From Pirellula sp. (GTDB lineage: Bacteria; Planctomycetota; Planctomycetia; Pirellulales; PNKZ01), in the NCBI GenBank assembly GCA_013822735.1, contig PNKZ01000012.1:62001-126000 (forward strand): 64,000 bases of DNA. The letters run 5' to 3'. The translations under genes were made by a program, and so were the position numbers. Under the pieces are notes generated by a model, which ran no database searches, was not told the DNA's origin, and saw only the letters and a program-made list of their open reading frames with translations. Below are positions 46,169-53,217 of the stretch, piece by piece. Within the stretch, counting starts at the first letter, position 1, and each line of letters opens with the position of its first letter.

Positions 46169-47770
46169 TTAGCCCGGTGCTGAGGAGCGAAACCTTCGCC
46201 AGTCGAGGCCGAGCGTTCTCATCCGGCCCCGTAATGTGTGCGGATTAATCTGCAAAAGTCGTGCCGCTCCGAAAGGCCCTTCAATCCGACCGTGCGATTT
46301 CCGGAGCGCATCTTCGATATGCCGACTCATCGCTTCGTCCAACGTCGGGAAGTCCCCCGCGTGCGATAGCACGCTCCCGGCAAGATCGGCGCGCTGGGGC
46401 AAAGGAAGTGTTTCCGTGGCCGGGGCGATGCGCAAGGCTAGGCTAGGCGACTGCCCACCCAGCGCTGCCGCCACTTCAATGCGTTTGCCGTCCCCCAAGA
46501 TCACGGCCCGCTCAATCACCGCCGAGAGTTCGCGCACGTTGCCCGGCCAAGTGTAAGCCTCCAGCGCCAGCAGGTCGGCGGGCTGCAAGACCAAGGGAGG
46601 CATCCCGAGTCGCTGCGTCGACCGCTGCACGAAGTGGGCCGCCATGGCGGCAATATCGTGCGGACGCTCCCGTAGCGACGGCAGCCGGACAGGGAACACC
46701 GACAAGCGATACCACAGATCGTGCCGAAAGCTTCCTTCGGCCGTCATCGCCTCGAGGTTCCGATGGGTCGCCGCGACGATGCGCACGTTCACGGTCACCT
46801 GCGATTCGCCGCCGACGCGCTCGAACGTGCCGTCTTGCAACACGCGCAGCAATCGCACTTGGGCGCCCGGCGTCAACTCGCCGCACTCGTCGAGCAACAA
46901 GGTTCCGCCGTCGGCCCGCTCGAACCAACCTTTCTTCAAACCCAAGGCGCCGGTGAAGCTTCCTTTCTCATGTCCGAAGAGTTCCGAGTCGACGAGCTCC
47001 GAGGCGATGGCACCGCAATTCACCCGCAAAAACGGCCCTTTGGCGCGCCCGGAGCGTTCGTGGATGGCCCGCGCAATGACTTCTTTACCGGAGCCCGATT
47101 CGCCGAGGATCAAGACCGGCACGTCGGTGCGCGCTACTTGCTCGACACGCTGCATCACATCGCGCAACCCGGATTGTGCGCCGACGATCGACTCCGTGAG
47201 CCCGACCTTACCGAGCTTCGTACGCAACGACTGGTTCTCCGCTTCGGCGGCCTCGCGGAGAATGCGCAGTTCCCGCTGCCGGCGGTCGTTTTCGACCCAA
47301 ACACCGAACGGCTCCAGCAGATGGCCGACAATCTCGACATGCCGCTCTTGAAACTTGCGGGGCGCATCCGTGGTGAAGATCGCCAAGCCGATCGGGCCGT
47401 TCTCACCTTGCAAAGGTCCGATGACCGCCTCGCCGGTGAGATCCTCGGGAATGGCTCCGGCCGGAAGGTCGTGCAGGTCCCGCAAGTCGCCATGCAGCAA
47501 CGCTCCGGCGCGGCACCAAGCGAGCAAATGCTCAAATTGCGCTTCGGCAAACTCATGCTTACGGGCTTGCGGAGTCGGCGTCGGACGGCAATGCCCGACG
47601 GCGATCGTTTCCAACGAACGCCGCGAAAAGTCGAAGCGCCGAATGAGTACGAGATTGATCGGCATTCGCTGAAACAACTCGGGCGCGGCCGTCGCCACGG
47701 CCTCGCCGATTTCGATATGACGGCAGGCTTCTCGCCAAACATTCAGGAGCAGCGGAGCAAAACGTTCCAT
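46169..47770 (-). CDS. Sigma-54-dependent activator with GAF-like sensor (candidate sulfate-operon regulator)
   Basis: 533 residues. Residues 1-165 look like a GAF sensor, and a short coiled linker (REAAEAENQSLRTKL) follows. The AAA+ core has Walker A GESGSGKE (223-230), a GSFTGA loop (270-275) in place of the usual GAFTGA, Walker B TLLLDE (290-295) and WPGNVREL. A Fis-type HTH (ARLLQINPHTLRGRMRTLGL) ends the protein. It should activate RNA polymerase-sigma-54 in response to a small ligand. It lies 165 bases upstream of sbp on the same strand and divergent from DUF2292, so sulfur control is the natural inference. The A-to-S change in the sigma-54 contact loop is noteworthy but may be tolerated. 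Confidence 0.85.
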   Translation of the reverse strand: MERFAPLLLNVWREACRHIEIGEAVATAAPELFQRMPINLVLIRRFDFSRRSLETIAVGHCRPTPTPQARKHEFAEAQFEHLLAWCRAGALLHGDLRDLHDLPAGAIPEDLTGEAVIGPLQGENGPIGLAIFTTDAPRKFQERHVEIVGHLLEPFGVWVENDRRQRELRILREAAEAENQSLRTKLGKVGLTESIVGAQSGLRDVMQRVEQVARTDVPVLILGESGSGKEVIARAIHERSGRAKGPFLRVNCGAIASELVDSELFGHEKGSFTGALGLKKGWFERADGGTLLLDECGELTPGAQVRLLRVLQDGTFERVGGESQVTVNVRIVAATHRNLEAMTAEGSFRHDLWYRLSVFPVRLPSLRERPHDIAAMAAHFVQRSTQRLGMPPLVLQPADLLALEAYTWPGNVRELSAVIERAVILGDGKRIEVAAALGGQSPSLALRIAPATETLPLPQRADLAGSVLSHAGDFPTLDEAMSRHIEDALRKSHGRIEGPFGAARLLQINPHTLRGRMRTLGLDWRRFRSSAPG

Positions 47771-47911
47771 GTGTGATCCGTTAAATACGACGGCTATGTT
47801 GCATACGATGGAAAAACCATTTTATTCGACGGTTCTGTAGCCGGTAAATCCGAATCTACCAACTCGTCGGCCAGCATTTGCCGTGATTCGTGAGAATCTC
47901 GGCTTTGGCAC

Positions 47912-47926
47912 GGAACTCGCTTTGCA
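47912..47926 (+). promoter_or_regulatory. Tentative sigma-54-like -24/-12 element upstream of DUF2292
   Basis: GG (47912-47913) and GC (47924-47925) are exactly 10 bases apart, with TTTGCA at -12. A consensus TTGGCAC (47905-47911) lies five bases too far upstream. The divergent gene encodes a sigma-54 activator. The match is imperfect, so confidence is low. Confidence 0.3.
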
Positions 47927-47994
47927 AGAGCTACGCCAAAGACGACAGTAAGTTGACAATAATAGTAAACTATCGGCGGCATAGGAACAACACG

Positions 47995-48285
47995 ATGGCT
48001 GCCTCGATTCGAACCAATGCCCGTACGCCGCACCATTCGCGAGAATCGAATATGGCTGAGGAGTTGCCGCCATCGCTAGTTGCCTCGGAAGGAACCGACG
48101 CCTCAGAGCAGCTTGGTTCCGCCGGCGCCGGTTCCAACAGCGACCCGCGCGAGGCGCGTTTGCTCCAAGCTCTGGAGCACGTTCGCCAAGCCCTCCGTTC
48201 GTTGCGATACGGCCAAGTGGTCATCACGGTGCAAGACGGGGTCGTCGTGCAAGTGGATCGAACCGAAAAGACACGGTTACGTTAA
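47995..48285 (+). CDS. DUF2292 (YezD-like) small protein
   Basis: 96 residues from ATG 47995, with AGGA eight bases upstream; an internal ATG at 48052 is possible. The C-terminal half LLQALEHVRQALRSLRYGQVVITVQDGVVVQVDRTEKTRL is a full DUF2292 domain. The N-terminal 40 residues are disordered-looking. DUF2292 genes are, as I recall, often adjacent to sulfate uptake genes, and here the gene is divergent from the regulator-sbp-cysTWA unit. The molecular function is unknown. Confidence 0.8.
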   Translation: MAASIRTNARTPHHSRESNMAEELPPSLVASEGTDASEQLGSAGAGSNSDPREARLLQALEHVRQALRSLRYGQVVITVQDGVVVQVDRTEKTRLR

Positions 48286-48451
48286 ACGCCGACGAAGCAT
48301 GAATCGCTTCGCGGCTTTTGTTTGCCAAGTTTCGCTCACCGGTCTCCCGGAGGCATTGCCTTTCGTTTTTAGGAGCCCGGATATGACTCAAGGAAGATTT
48401 CTACTTCGCGGCAGGAAACGTCCGCATCTTTTCCGCAACCTCGCCGGGGCG

Positions 48452-48532
48452 ATGAGCGATCCTCCTGCGCCCCATGCTCGGGTTGCCTACTCCTCCGCGC
48501 ACCGCAGCTGCTGCTGTTGTCGCATGCGTTAA
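48452..48532 (+). CDS. Short ORF with four terminal Cys codons, candidate cysteine-sensing leader peptide
   Basis: 26 residues (MSDPPAPHARVAYSSAHR, then SCCCCRMR). The codons TGC TGC TGT TGT sit five codons before the stop (48530-48532). A longer in-frame start exists at 48299 (77 aa). The nearest upstream gene is DUF2292, in a sulfur-uptake neighbourhood. A hairpin follows directly at 48545-48571. Polycysteine short ORFs act as cysteine-responsive attenuators in mycobacteria; the same logic is inferred here, not shown. The start has only a weak GGGGC upstream. The next gene downstream is the BON protein at 48678, which has no obvious sulfur role. Confidence 0.45.
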   Translation: MSDPPAPHARVAYSSAHRSCCCCRMR

Positions 48533-48544
48533 CGTTCCGCGCAC

Positions 48545-48571
48545 GCAACTGAACGGTTGAGTTCCGGTTGC
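48545..48571 (+). promoter_or_regulatory. Hairpin directly after the polycysteine ORF
   Basis: GCAAC/GTTGC and GAAC/GTTC stems, separated by a T/CG bulge, enclose a 6-base loop; it begins 12 bases after the stop codon. CGCATGCG at the end of the ORF offers an alternative pairing partner. No T-run follows. Confidence 0.4.
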
Positions 48572-48677
48572 GCATCGCACGCGGGTTCTCGTTCGACTTC
48601 TCCCGACGGCGGCGTCGTATCCACACGGCTCCGCATCAGGGCTTGGCCGCAGTTTTTGTACGCAAGAGGAATGTGTT

Positions 48678-49550
48678 ATGGCTACCGCTCCATCCCGACC
48701 GCCGCTTACGAGCGACATGAACCTGCCGCTGATGCACCGCGTCGCGGAGACGCTCATGTCGTTCGACGCAAAGGCGTATCGCGCCATCGACGTCGCGGCG
48801 AGCGGTTCGATCGTCACGCTGCAAGGGCGCGTCGTCGGCGTCGAAGCCCATCGCCAAGCGGTAAGCTTGGCCCGTTCGACCTCCGGCGTTACCGAAGTCG
48901 TCGATCTGCTGCGCGTCACGGCCGCGCGAGGCTCTTCCGTCGATCTTCCGCTCGTGCGCATCGAACCGGGCCATTCGCAATCGACAAGTGCGGCGCAGCA
49001 AGTAGACGAACTGCACCCCCAACCTCGTCGGAATCTCGCGATCGCCGGGCTGCTGAGCGTCATCGTGCTTGCGAGTGCAAGCTCGCTGTGGGCGCTCGGC
49101 GTCGTCAAGTTCGGTGAAGAGGAAAAAGTGATCGTGGCGCCGCCGCGTCCGCGCGTGGTGCCCGCGGAAGGCTCCATTCTTTATGAGGGACGCCCGGCCG
49201 CAGGCGCGCGACTTGTCTTCCATCCCTACGGAGATTACCGCGCCGTACCGCAACGATCTTTCGCCGTGGCCGATTACGAAGGCCGGTTCCATGTTTCGAC
49301 GTTCGGCAGCGGCGACGGCGCCGTGCCGGGCAACTACGTCGTGACCGTCGATTGGATTCCGCCTTGCCCGCCCGGGGGCGACCCCGAGAAGTATTCCGAT
49401 CTCGGCAACGTCGCGCCGAAGCGATTTCAGAATCTCGATTCGACGCCGCTGCGCATCAAAGTCGTCGACACGAACGCCGTCGTGAAACTGCCGCCGCTCA
49501 ACATGAGCCGCGGTTACGGCGCCGGCGACGTCCGCCAACTCCTGCCGTGA
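48678..49550 (+). CDS. BON-domain / single TM / carboxypeptidase-regulatory-like fusion protein
   Basis: 290 residues; AGAGGA precedes the ATG. Residues 12-80 form a BON domain (FDAKAYRAIDVAASGSIVTLQGRVVGVEAHRQAV..GVTEVVD), expected to bind membranes or lipids. A helix at about 115-135 (LAIAGLLSVIVLASASSLWAL) spans the membrane. Residues 160-270 (VVPAEGSILYEGRPAAGARLVFHPYG, GAVPGNYVVTVDWI) are a transthyretin-like carboxypeptidase-regulatory domain common in planctomycete proteins beside DUF1559 genes. The DUF1559 gene follows 93 bases later, so the pair likely works together at the envelope. Confidence 0.72.
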   Translation: MATAPSRPPLTSDMNLPLMHRVAETLMSFDAKAYRAIDVAASGSIVTLQGRVVGVEAHRQAVSLARSTSGVTEVVDLLRVTAARGSSVDLPLVRIEPGHSQSTSAAQQVDELHPQPRRNLAIAGLLSVIVLASASSLWALGVVKFGEEEKVIVAPPRPRVVPAEGSILYEGRPAAGARLVFHPYGDYRAVPQRSFAVADYEGRFHVSTFGSGDGAVPGNYVVTVDWIPPCPPGGDPEKYSDLGNVAPKRFQNLDSTPLRIKVVDTNAVVKLPPLNMSRGYGAGDVRQLLP

Positions 49551-49643
49551 CGCTCCGTTGAGCGTCGCGACCACCGATTCCTGTTTGCGGGGATGAATAG
49601 TCGTTGTTTTTGTTTTTCGTCTTTTTTTGGAGGGGACCGAGTC

Positions 49644-50786
49644 ATGAAGATCTCTTGGAAGTTGCGTCGAGGGAAACGACGCGGGTTTTCGCTGGTCGAG
49701 TTGTTGGTGGTCATCGCGATTATCGCGGCCTTAATCGCCATTTTGTTGCCGGCGGTGCAATATGCTCGCGCTACGGCGAGGCGTTCGACCAGCCAAGCCA
49801 ACTTGCGCAACATTACGTTGGGCATTCTGAACTTTGAAACGGCGAACGGTCATCTTCCCGTCGCCGGCCGCGTGCCCGGCGACACGAAGCCGCGCGCCGG
49901 ATGGATTACGCATATTCTGCCGCAACTTGATCGTCGCGATCTTTACGAACGGTACGACTTCAGCAAAGACTGGTTCGCGCCGGAAAATCTCGCCGTCACG
50001 TCCACTCGACTTCCGGTGCTCCTCGATCCCTCGTCGCCTGCTCAAGATCGCCTCGACGGCAGACCGGAAGCATTTGCCGGGATTGTCGGCGTTACCGACT
50101 ACGCCAACATTCGCGCCGTCGATCAGCGGCTCTTTACGGGAAGTGGCGCAGCGACCGGATCGCCGGGCGTCGACGGACCGAACACTCCGACGACGACTAT
50201 TATCGGCGGCGGTAAAGGATTGGCGACGGGCGGAACCTACGCTGCCCAAAAGACGCTCGGCGCGTTCGTCAACGGCTGGGGAATCGGCGCCCTGGCACCG
50301 AACACGAAGGCTCGCTTGGCCGACATCACGGACGGGCCTTCCCATACGATCTTCCTCGCCGAATCGCATGCTCGGCCGTATCTCTATCAACGGGGCGTAA
50401 AGATCAGTGACGATCTCACGACGGTGCGTGTGAACGGAGGCGGCTGGTCGCGCAACGCGAACGACATTCGCCTTACCGGCTTCAGCAAAGACGGCAAGAC
50501 GCCGATCGGTCCGTGGGGCATTAACGCCGCCAACGGCGTGCAGGTACAAACCTCCGACGGTCAGGCGCCCGGCTGGGTCGGCGGCGGAACACACGCCGAC
50601 GCGGCACGCGACGGCAGCGGCGGCATCTATAGCTTCCACCCGGGGGGCGCACATGTTTCCTTCGGCGACGGCTCGGTGAAATTCTTGAGCGAATTCATCG
50701 ACATCGCGGTGCTCGCCGCCTTGGCGACGCGCGATCAGAACGAACTCGTCGACGACTTCCTCGTGGACAACCCGATCGCTCGCTAG
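49644..50786 (+). CDS. DUF1559 prepilin-like (type IV pseudopilin) protein
   Basis: 380 residues from ATG 49644, chosen for the strong TTTGGAGGGGACC ribosome site and because it puts the prepilin signal at the start: RRGKRRGFSLVELLVVIAIIAALIAILLPAVQYAR (cleavage before Phe of FSLVE). The rest is the DUF1559 domain, including ADITDGPSHTIFLAESHARPY and the C-terminal FHPGGAHVSFGDGSVKFLSE, the H-X9-DG tail. Planctomycetes carry many of these; they are thought to form surface or periplasmic pseudopili. The gene ends at a strong terminator. Confidence 0.92.
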   Translation: MKISWKLRRGKRRGFSLVELLVVIAIIAALIAILLPAVQYARATARRSTSQANLRNITLGILNFETANGHLPVAGRVPGDTKPRAGWITHILPQLDRRDLYERYDFSKDWFAPENLAVTSTRLPVLLDPSSPAQDRLDGRPEAFAGIVGVTDYANIRAVDQRLFTGSGAATGSPGVDGPNTPTTTIIGGGKGLATGGTYAAQKTLGAFVNGWGIGALAPNTKARLADITDGPSHTIFLAESHARPYLYQRGVKISDDLTTVRVNGGGWSRNANDIRLTGFSKDGKTPIGPWGINAANGVQVQTSDGQAPGWVGGGTHADAARDGSGGIYSFHPGGAHVSFGDGSVKFLSEFIDIAVLAALATRDQNELVDDFLVDNPIAR

Positions 50787-50850
50787 TCCGGTGCTCGCTA
50801 GTCACACGGATGGAACCGTACGCATTTCCAGGATGCGACGGATAACGACG

Positions 50851-50886
50851 TTCGGCCCTCGGCAGCAGACCTTGCCGAGGGCCGAA
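50851..50886 (+). terminator. Strong intrinsic terminator after DUF1559
   Basis: A perfect 14-bp stem, TTCGGCCCTCGGCA (50851-50864) with 50873-50886, loop of 8, followed by TTGTTGG. It lies 65 bases after the DUF1559 stop. Confidence 0.85.
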
Positions 50887-50984
50887 TTGTTGGTAAAAGG
50901 CTCTCAACCGCCGCGACGAAAGCGGCATACTGTTTCGAAGGGGGCGAGTCGCGAACATAAAGGTGCAAATACAGGAGACTGGAA

Positions 50985-52082
50985 ATGCCGTCGGCGATTT
51001 ATCGGATGGTTTGGGTGGCCGGGATGCTTGCCGCCGGCTCGTCGGTATCCGCAGCCCTCGCCCAAACCGCCGTTAAGAGCCCCGACAGTTCAAAGTCCAG
51101 CGCCGATGCCGGCGTAGCGGACAAGGCGGCCGCGGCGATGCCGTTGGTGCTGGTGCTACGCGAAGAAGCGGTGCGCGAGCAACTGCGGCTAACGAAGGAA
51201 CAAGCGACTGCGCTCGACACGCTGCTCGCCGAGGTCGATTATCCGCTCTGGTATGTGCGCGACGCTAAGGATGTCGAAACCCAGTCGAAATGCGCTCGGG
51301 CATTCGATCACTTGGAGAAGAATCTGCAAACTCTTCTGCCGGCGGCGCAACGGGCGCGCGTCGACGGCATCCTGTTGCAATCGCACGGTTGGCCTACTTT
51401 GCTTGTACCAAGATTCTCCGCGGCGCTCGCGCTCACGGCCGATCAGCAGAGCCGCATTCGTGAATTGCTCCGGCCCGCCGCCGATGCCCCGAGCGCGACG
51501 GCGAACGAAGCGCTCAGTGCCGTGAAACAGAAGCAGATCAAAGAAGTGCTCGACGCGGCACAGCAAGGCAAACTTTCGCAACTCATGGGCCCCGCCTTCT
51601 CCGCGACGCGAATTCGTCGCCGCCCCTGTTTTGCGCCGGAGTTCGTCGAGGTCGACCAATGGTTCCATTCGGAGCCGCTGGACCGACGAAAACTCGCTGG
51701 CAAGGTCGTTGCCGTGCACTTTTGGGCGTTCGGGTGCATCAACTGCGTCCGCAACTTGCCGCACTATAAGTCGTGGAACGAAAAGTACGCCGACCGAGGG
51801 CTCGTCGTGATCGGCTTCCATACGCCGGAGACGCAGGCGGAGCGCAATATCGATTCGGTCGGCGCAAAGGTGAAAGAGAACGGCATGCGCTACCCAATTG
51901 CGATCGACGGCGCGGCGAAGAACTGGAACGCCTGGGCCACACGCTGGTGGCCGAGCGTCTACCTCGTCGACAAGCGGGGCTACGTCCGCTACTGGTGGTA
52001 CGGCGAACTCAATTGGGAAGGAGCCCAAGGCGAAGCGTTTCTCCGCAAGAAGATTGAAGAGCTCTTGGCGGAGACGAACTAA
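50985..52082 (+). CDS. Exported TlpA-like thioredoxin-fold protein with a helical N-terminal domain
   Basis: 365 residues; CAGGAGACTGGAA precedes the ATG. A signal peptide (MVWVAGMLAAGSSVSAALAQT) is followed by a helical region (about 50-210) with two LTKEQ/LTADQQSRIRELL-like segments often found ahead of such domains in planctomycetes. Residues 225-365 are a thioredoxin fold: KVVAVHFWAFGCINCVRNLPHYKSWNEKYADRGLVVIGFHTPE with C251-INC-C254 as redox pair, and the cis-Pro in RWWPSVYLVDKRG. It should carry out extracytoplasmic disulfide or thiol exchange. The GCINC active site recalls the DipZ/CcdA-linked thioredoxins. Confidence 0.85.
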   Translation: MPSAIYRMVWVAGMLAAGSSVSAALAQTAVKSPDSSKSSADAGVADKAAAAMPLVLVLREEAVREQLRLTKEQATALDTLLAEVDYPLWYVRDAKDVETQSKCARAFDHLEKNLQTLLPAAQRARVDGILLQSHGWPTLLVPRFSAALALTADQQSRIRELLRPAADAPSATANEALSAVKQKQIKEVLDAAQQGKLSQLMGPAFSATRIRRRPCFAPEFVEVDQWFHSEPLDRRKLAGKVVAVHFWAFGCINCVRNLPHYKSWNEKYADRGLVVIGFHTPETQAERNIDSVGAKVKENGMRYPIAIDGAAKNWNAWATRWWPSVYLVDKRGYVRYWWYGELNWEGAQGEAFLRKKIEELLAETN

Positions 52083-52124
52083 GGCTCGCGGTTTCGCAGG
52101 AATAGCTTATCGAGGTTGGGCGAA

Positions 52125-52472
52125 TCAATAGTCTGATTCCAGCAAGCAAACGAACTCATCCCAGTTTTCTGCCGTTTCGACCGCCTCAAGCCACCTCGAT
52201 CCATCGTCACGAGGAACGCGGCACACGAACGTAGCACTCGTCGTAATCGGCCAGCCAAATTTCTGCAGCGCCCGGCCGAAGACTTTGTCCCTGAGTTGGA
52301 GTTGCTCGATCGTTCCGTCGGTGACTACCGGGACTTCGTCGAACCAAAGCAAGCAACCGCAATGCGGACAGGTCGCATCACGCGTATCGAGCGAGGGAGT
52401 CATCCAGACTTCCATGCCGCAGATCGGGCAGGTGTTCCGTTCGCCGTCGGGGGTGCGCGACGAGATCTGCAT
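52125..52472 (-). CDS. Zinc-ribbon protein of unknown function
   Basis: 115 residues from ATG 52472 (MQISSRTPDGERN). CPICG and CPHCG, separated by about 16 residues, form a zinc ribbon (C-x2-C...C-x2-C) at the N-terminus. The rest is an acidic region with DKVFGRALQKFGWPITTS and AENWDEFVCLLESDY. No enzyme motif is visible. It may be a small adaptor; function unknown. The longer frame to 52541 has a low-complexity Arg/Ser start and is not favoured. Confidence 0.6.
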   Translation of the reverse strand: MQISSRTPDGERNTCPICGMEVWMTPSLDTRDATCPHCGCLLWFDEVPVVTDGTIEQLQLRDKVFGRALQKFGWPITTSATFVCRVPRDDGSRWLEAVETAENWDEFVCLLESDY

Positions 52473-52747
52473 CCGTTCATCGTACCGGCGGCGATCGGAG
52501 CGGCAACGCGATGCGGGGCAGGGGTGTTTGCCGCCGGCCAAAAATCGCCTGGATTGCGAGCATCCGGGTTGAGGATAATGCGGCGTGATTCGCTGTGATT
52601 TCCCACGCCTTGGGCGAATGCGCCGGGGGCGAGGAGCATCACGACACTAATGAGCGGCCTGGCCGCAGGAGTTTTCCGTGCCCTGCTCACTTATTCGCTA
52701 CGGAACGACGATTTTGCGGCGTCCTCCACATCCGCCCCAACGGGGCA

Positions 52748-52770
52748 CCTTCTCCCGCGAGGGGAGAAGG
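52748..52770. repeat. CCTTCTCCC palindromic repeat element (REP-like)
   Basis: CCTTCTCCC-GCGAG-GGGAGAAGG is a perfect 9-bp inverted repeat with a 5-base loop. The same kind of CCTTCTCCCGCGAGGGG text occurs as dispersed intergenic repeats in many planctomycete and proteobacterial genomes. Confidence 0.65.
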
Positions 52771-52804
52771 GAGGCATCTCTCACGGCGGATCGTCGGCGA
52801 TTAC

Positions 52805-53143
52805 GCGCATTGCAAAATCGACGTAAGTGGTGCGCACTAAATTGTGCGATTGCGTACAAAAGCACCCCCGTTGTGCGCGTCGGAGCGCTTACCAACAAGG
52901 CCGCGCACGCCGCACTCGGCGCAGTGCGCACGGGACTCGGAGCGATCCGAGCACTTACGTCGATTCCGAGAATCGCCGACGGCGCTAATTGCCGCGAACG
53001 GCGCGCTACGTCGATCGAGGCGCGTTGCGGAGTGCGCAATCAGACCGAAGTCGCGCACATTAGGGAGACGGGCGTCGGGCGCACCGCGCACGAAATTGTC
53101 GAACCGGCGCACGAAGATGCGCTTACAAAGTGCGATGCGCGCA
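52805..53143. repeat. Dense cluster of TGCGC/GCGCA words in non-coding DNA
   Basis: GCGCA or TGCGC begins at 52805, 52831 (palindromic TGCGCA), 52874, 52903, 52919, 52925, 53033, 53053, 53079, 53086, 53107, 53118 and 53136, which is 13 sites in 339 bases against roughly one expected for this composition. Two copies of GCGCACGAA are 21 bases apart (53086, 53107). Confidence 0.6.
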
Positions 53144-53217
53144 TCAAAACGCGGGAGGCGCCATGTGAAGCGATCCCTGCCGTCGCAAGCGTCGTCGCGA
53201 TCCGTTCGTCCCGAGTT

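Larger units (their letters stand above)
52473..53217. other. 745-base region without a convincing gene
   Basis: Between the zinc-ribbon start and the sulfatase stop. It holds a palindromic CCTTCTCCC element (52748-52770) and a dense cluster of TGCGC/GCGCA words (52805-53143). Open frames in it (such as 52844-53275 plus and 52837-53112 minus) have Arg/Ser-rich, family-less products typical of GC-rich non-coding DNA. Confidence 0.6.

Noticed and set aside
46721-47776. 351-codon plus-strand frame over the sigma-54 activator
   Set aside because: Antisense shadow of AAA+ and HTH motifs that are intact on the minus strand.
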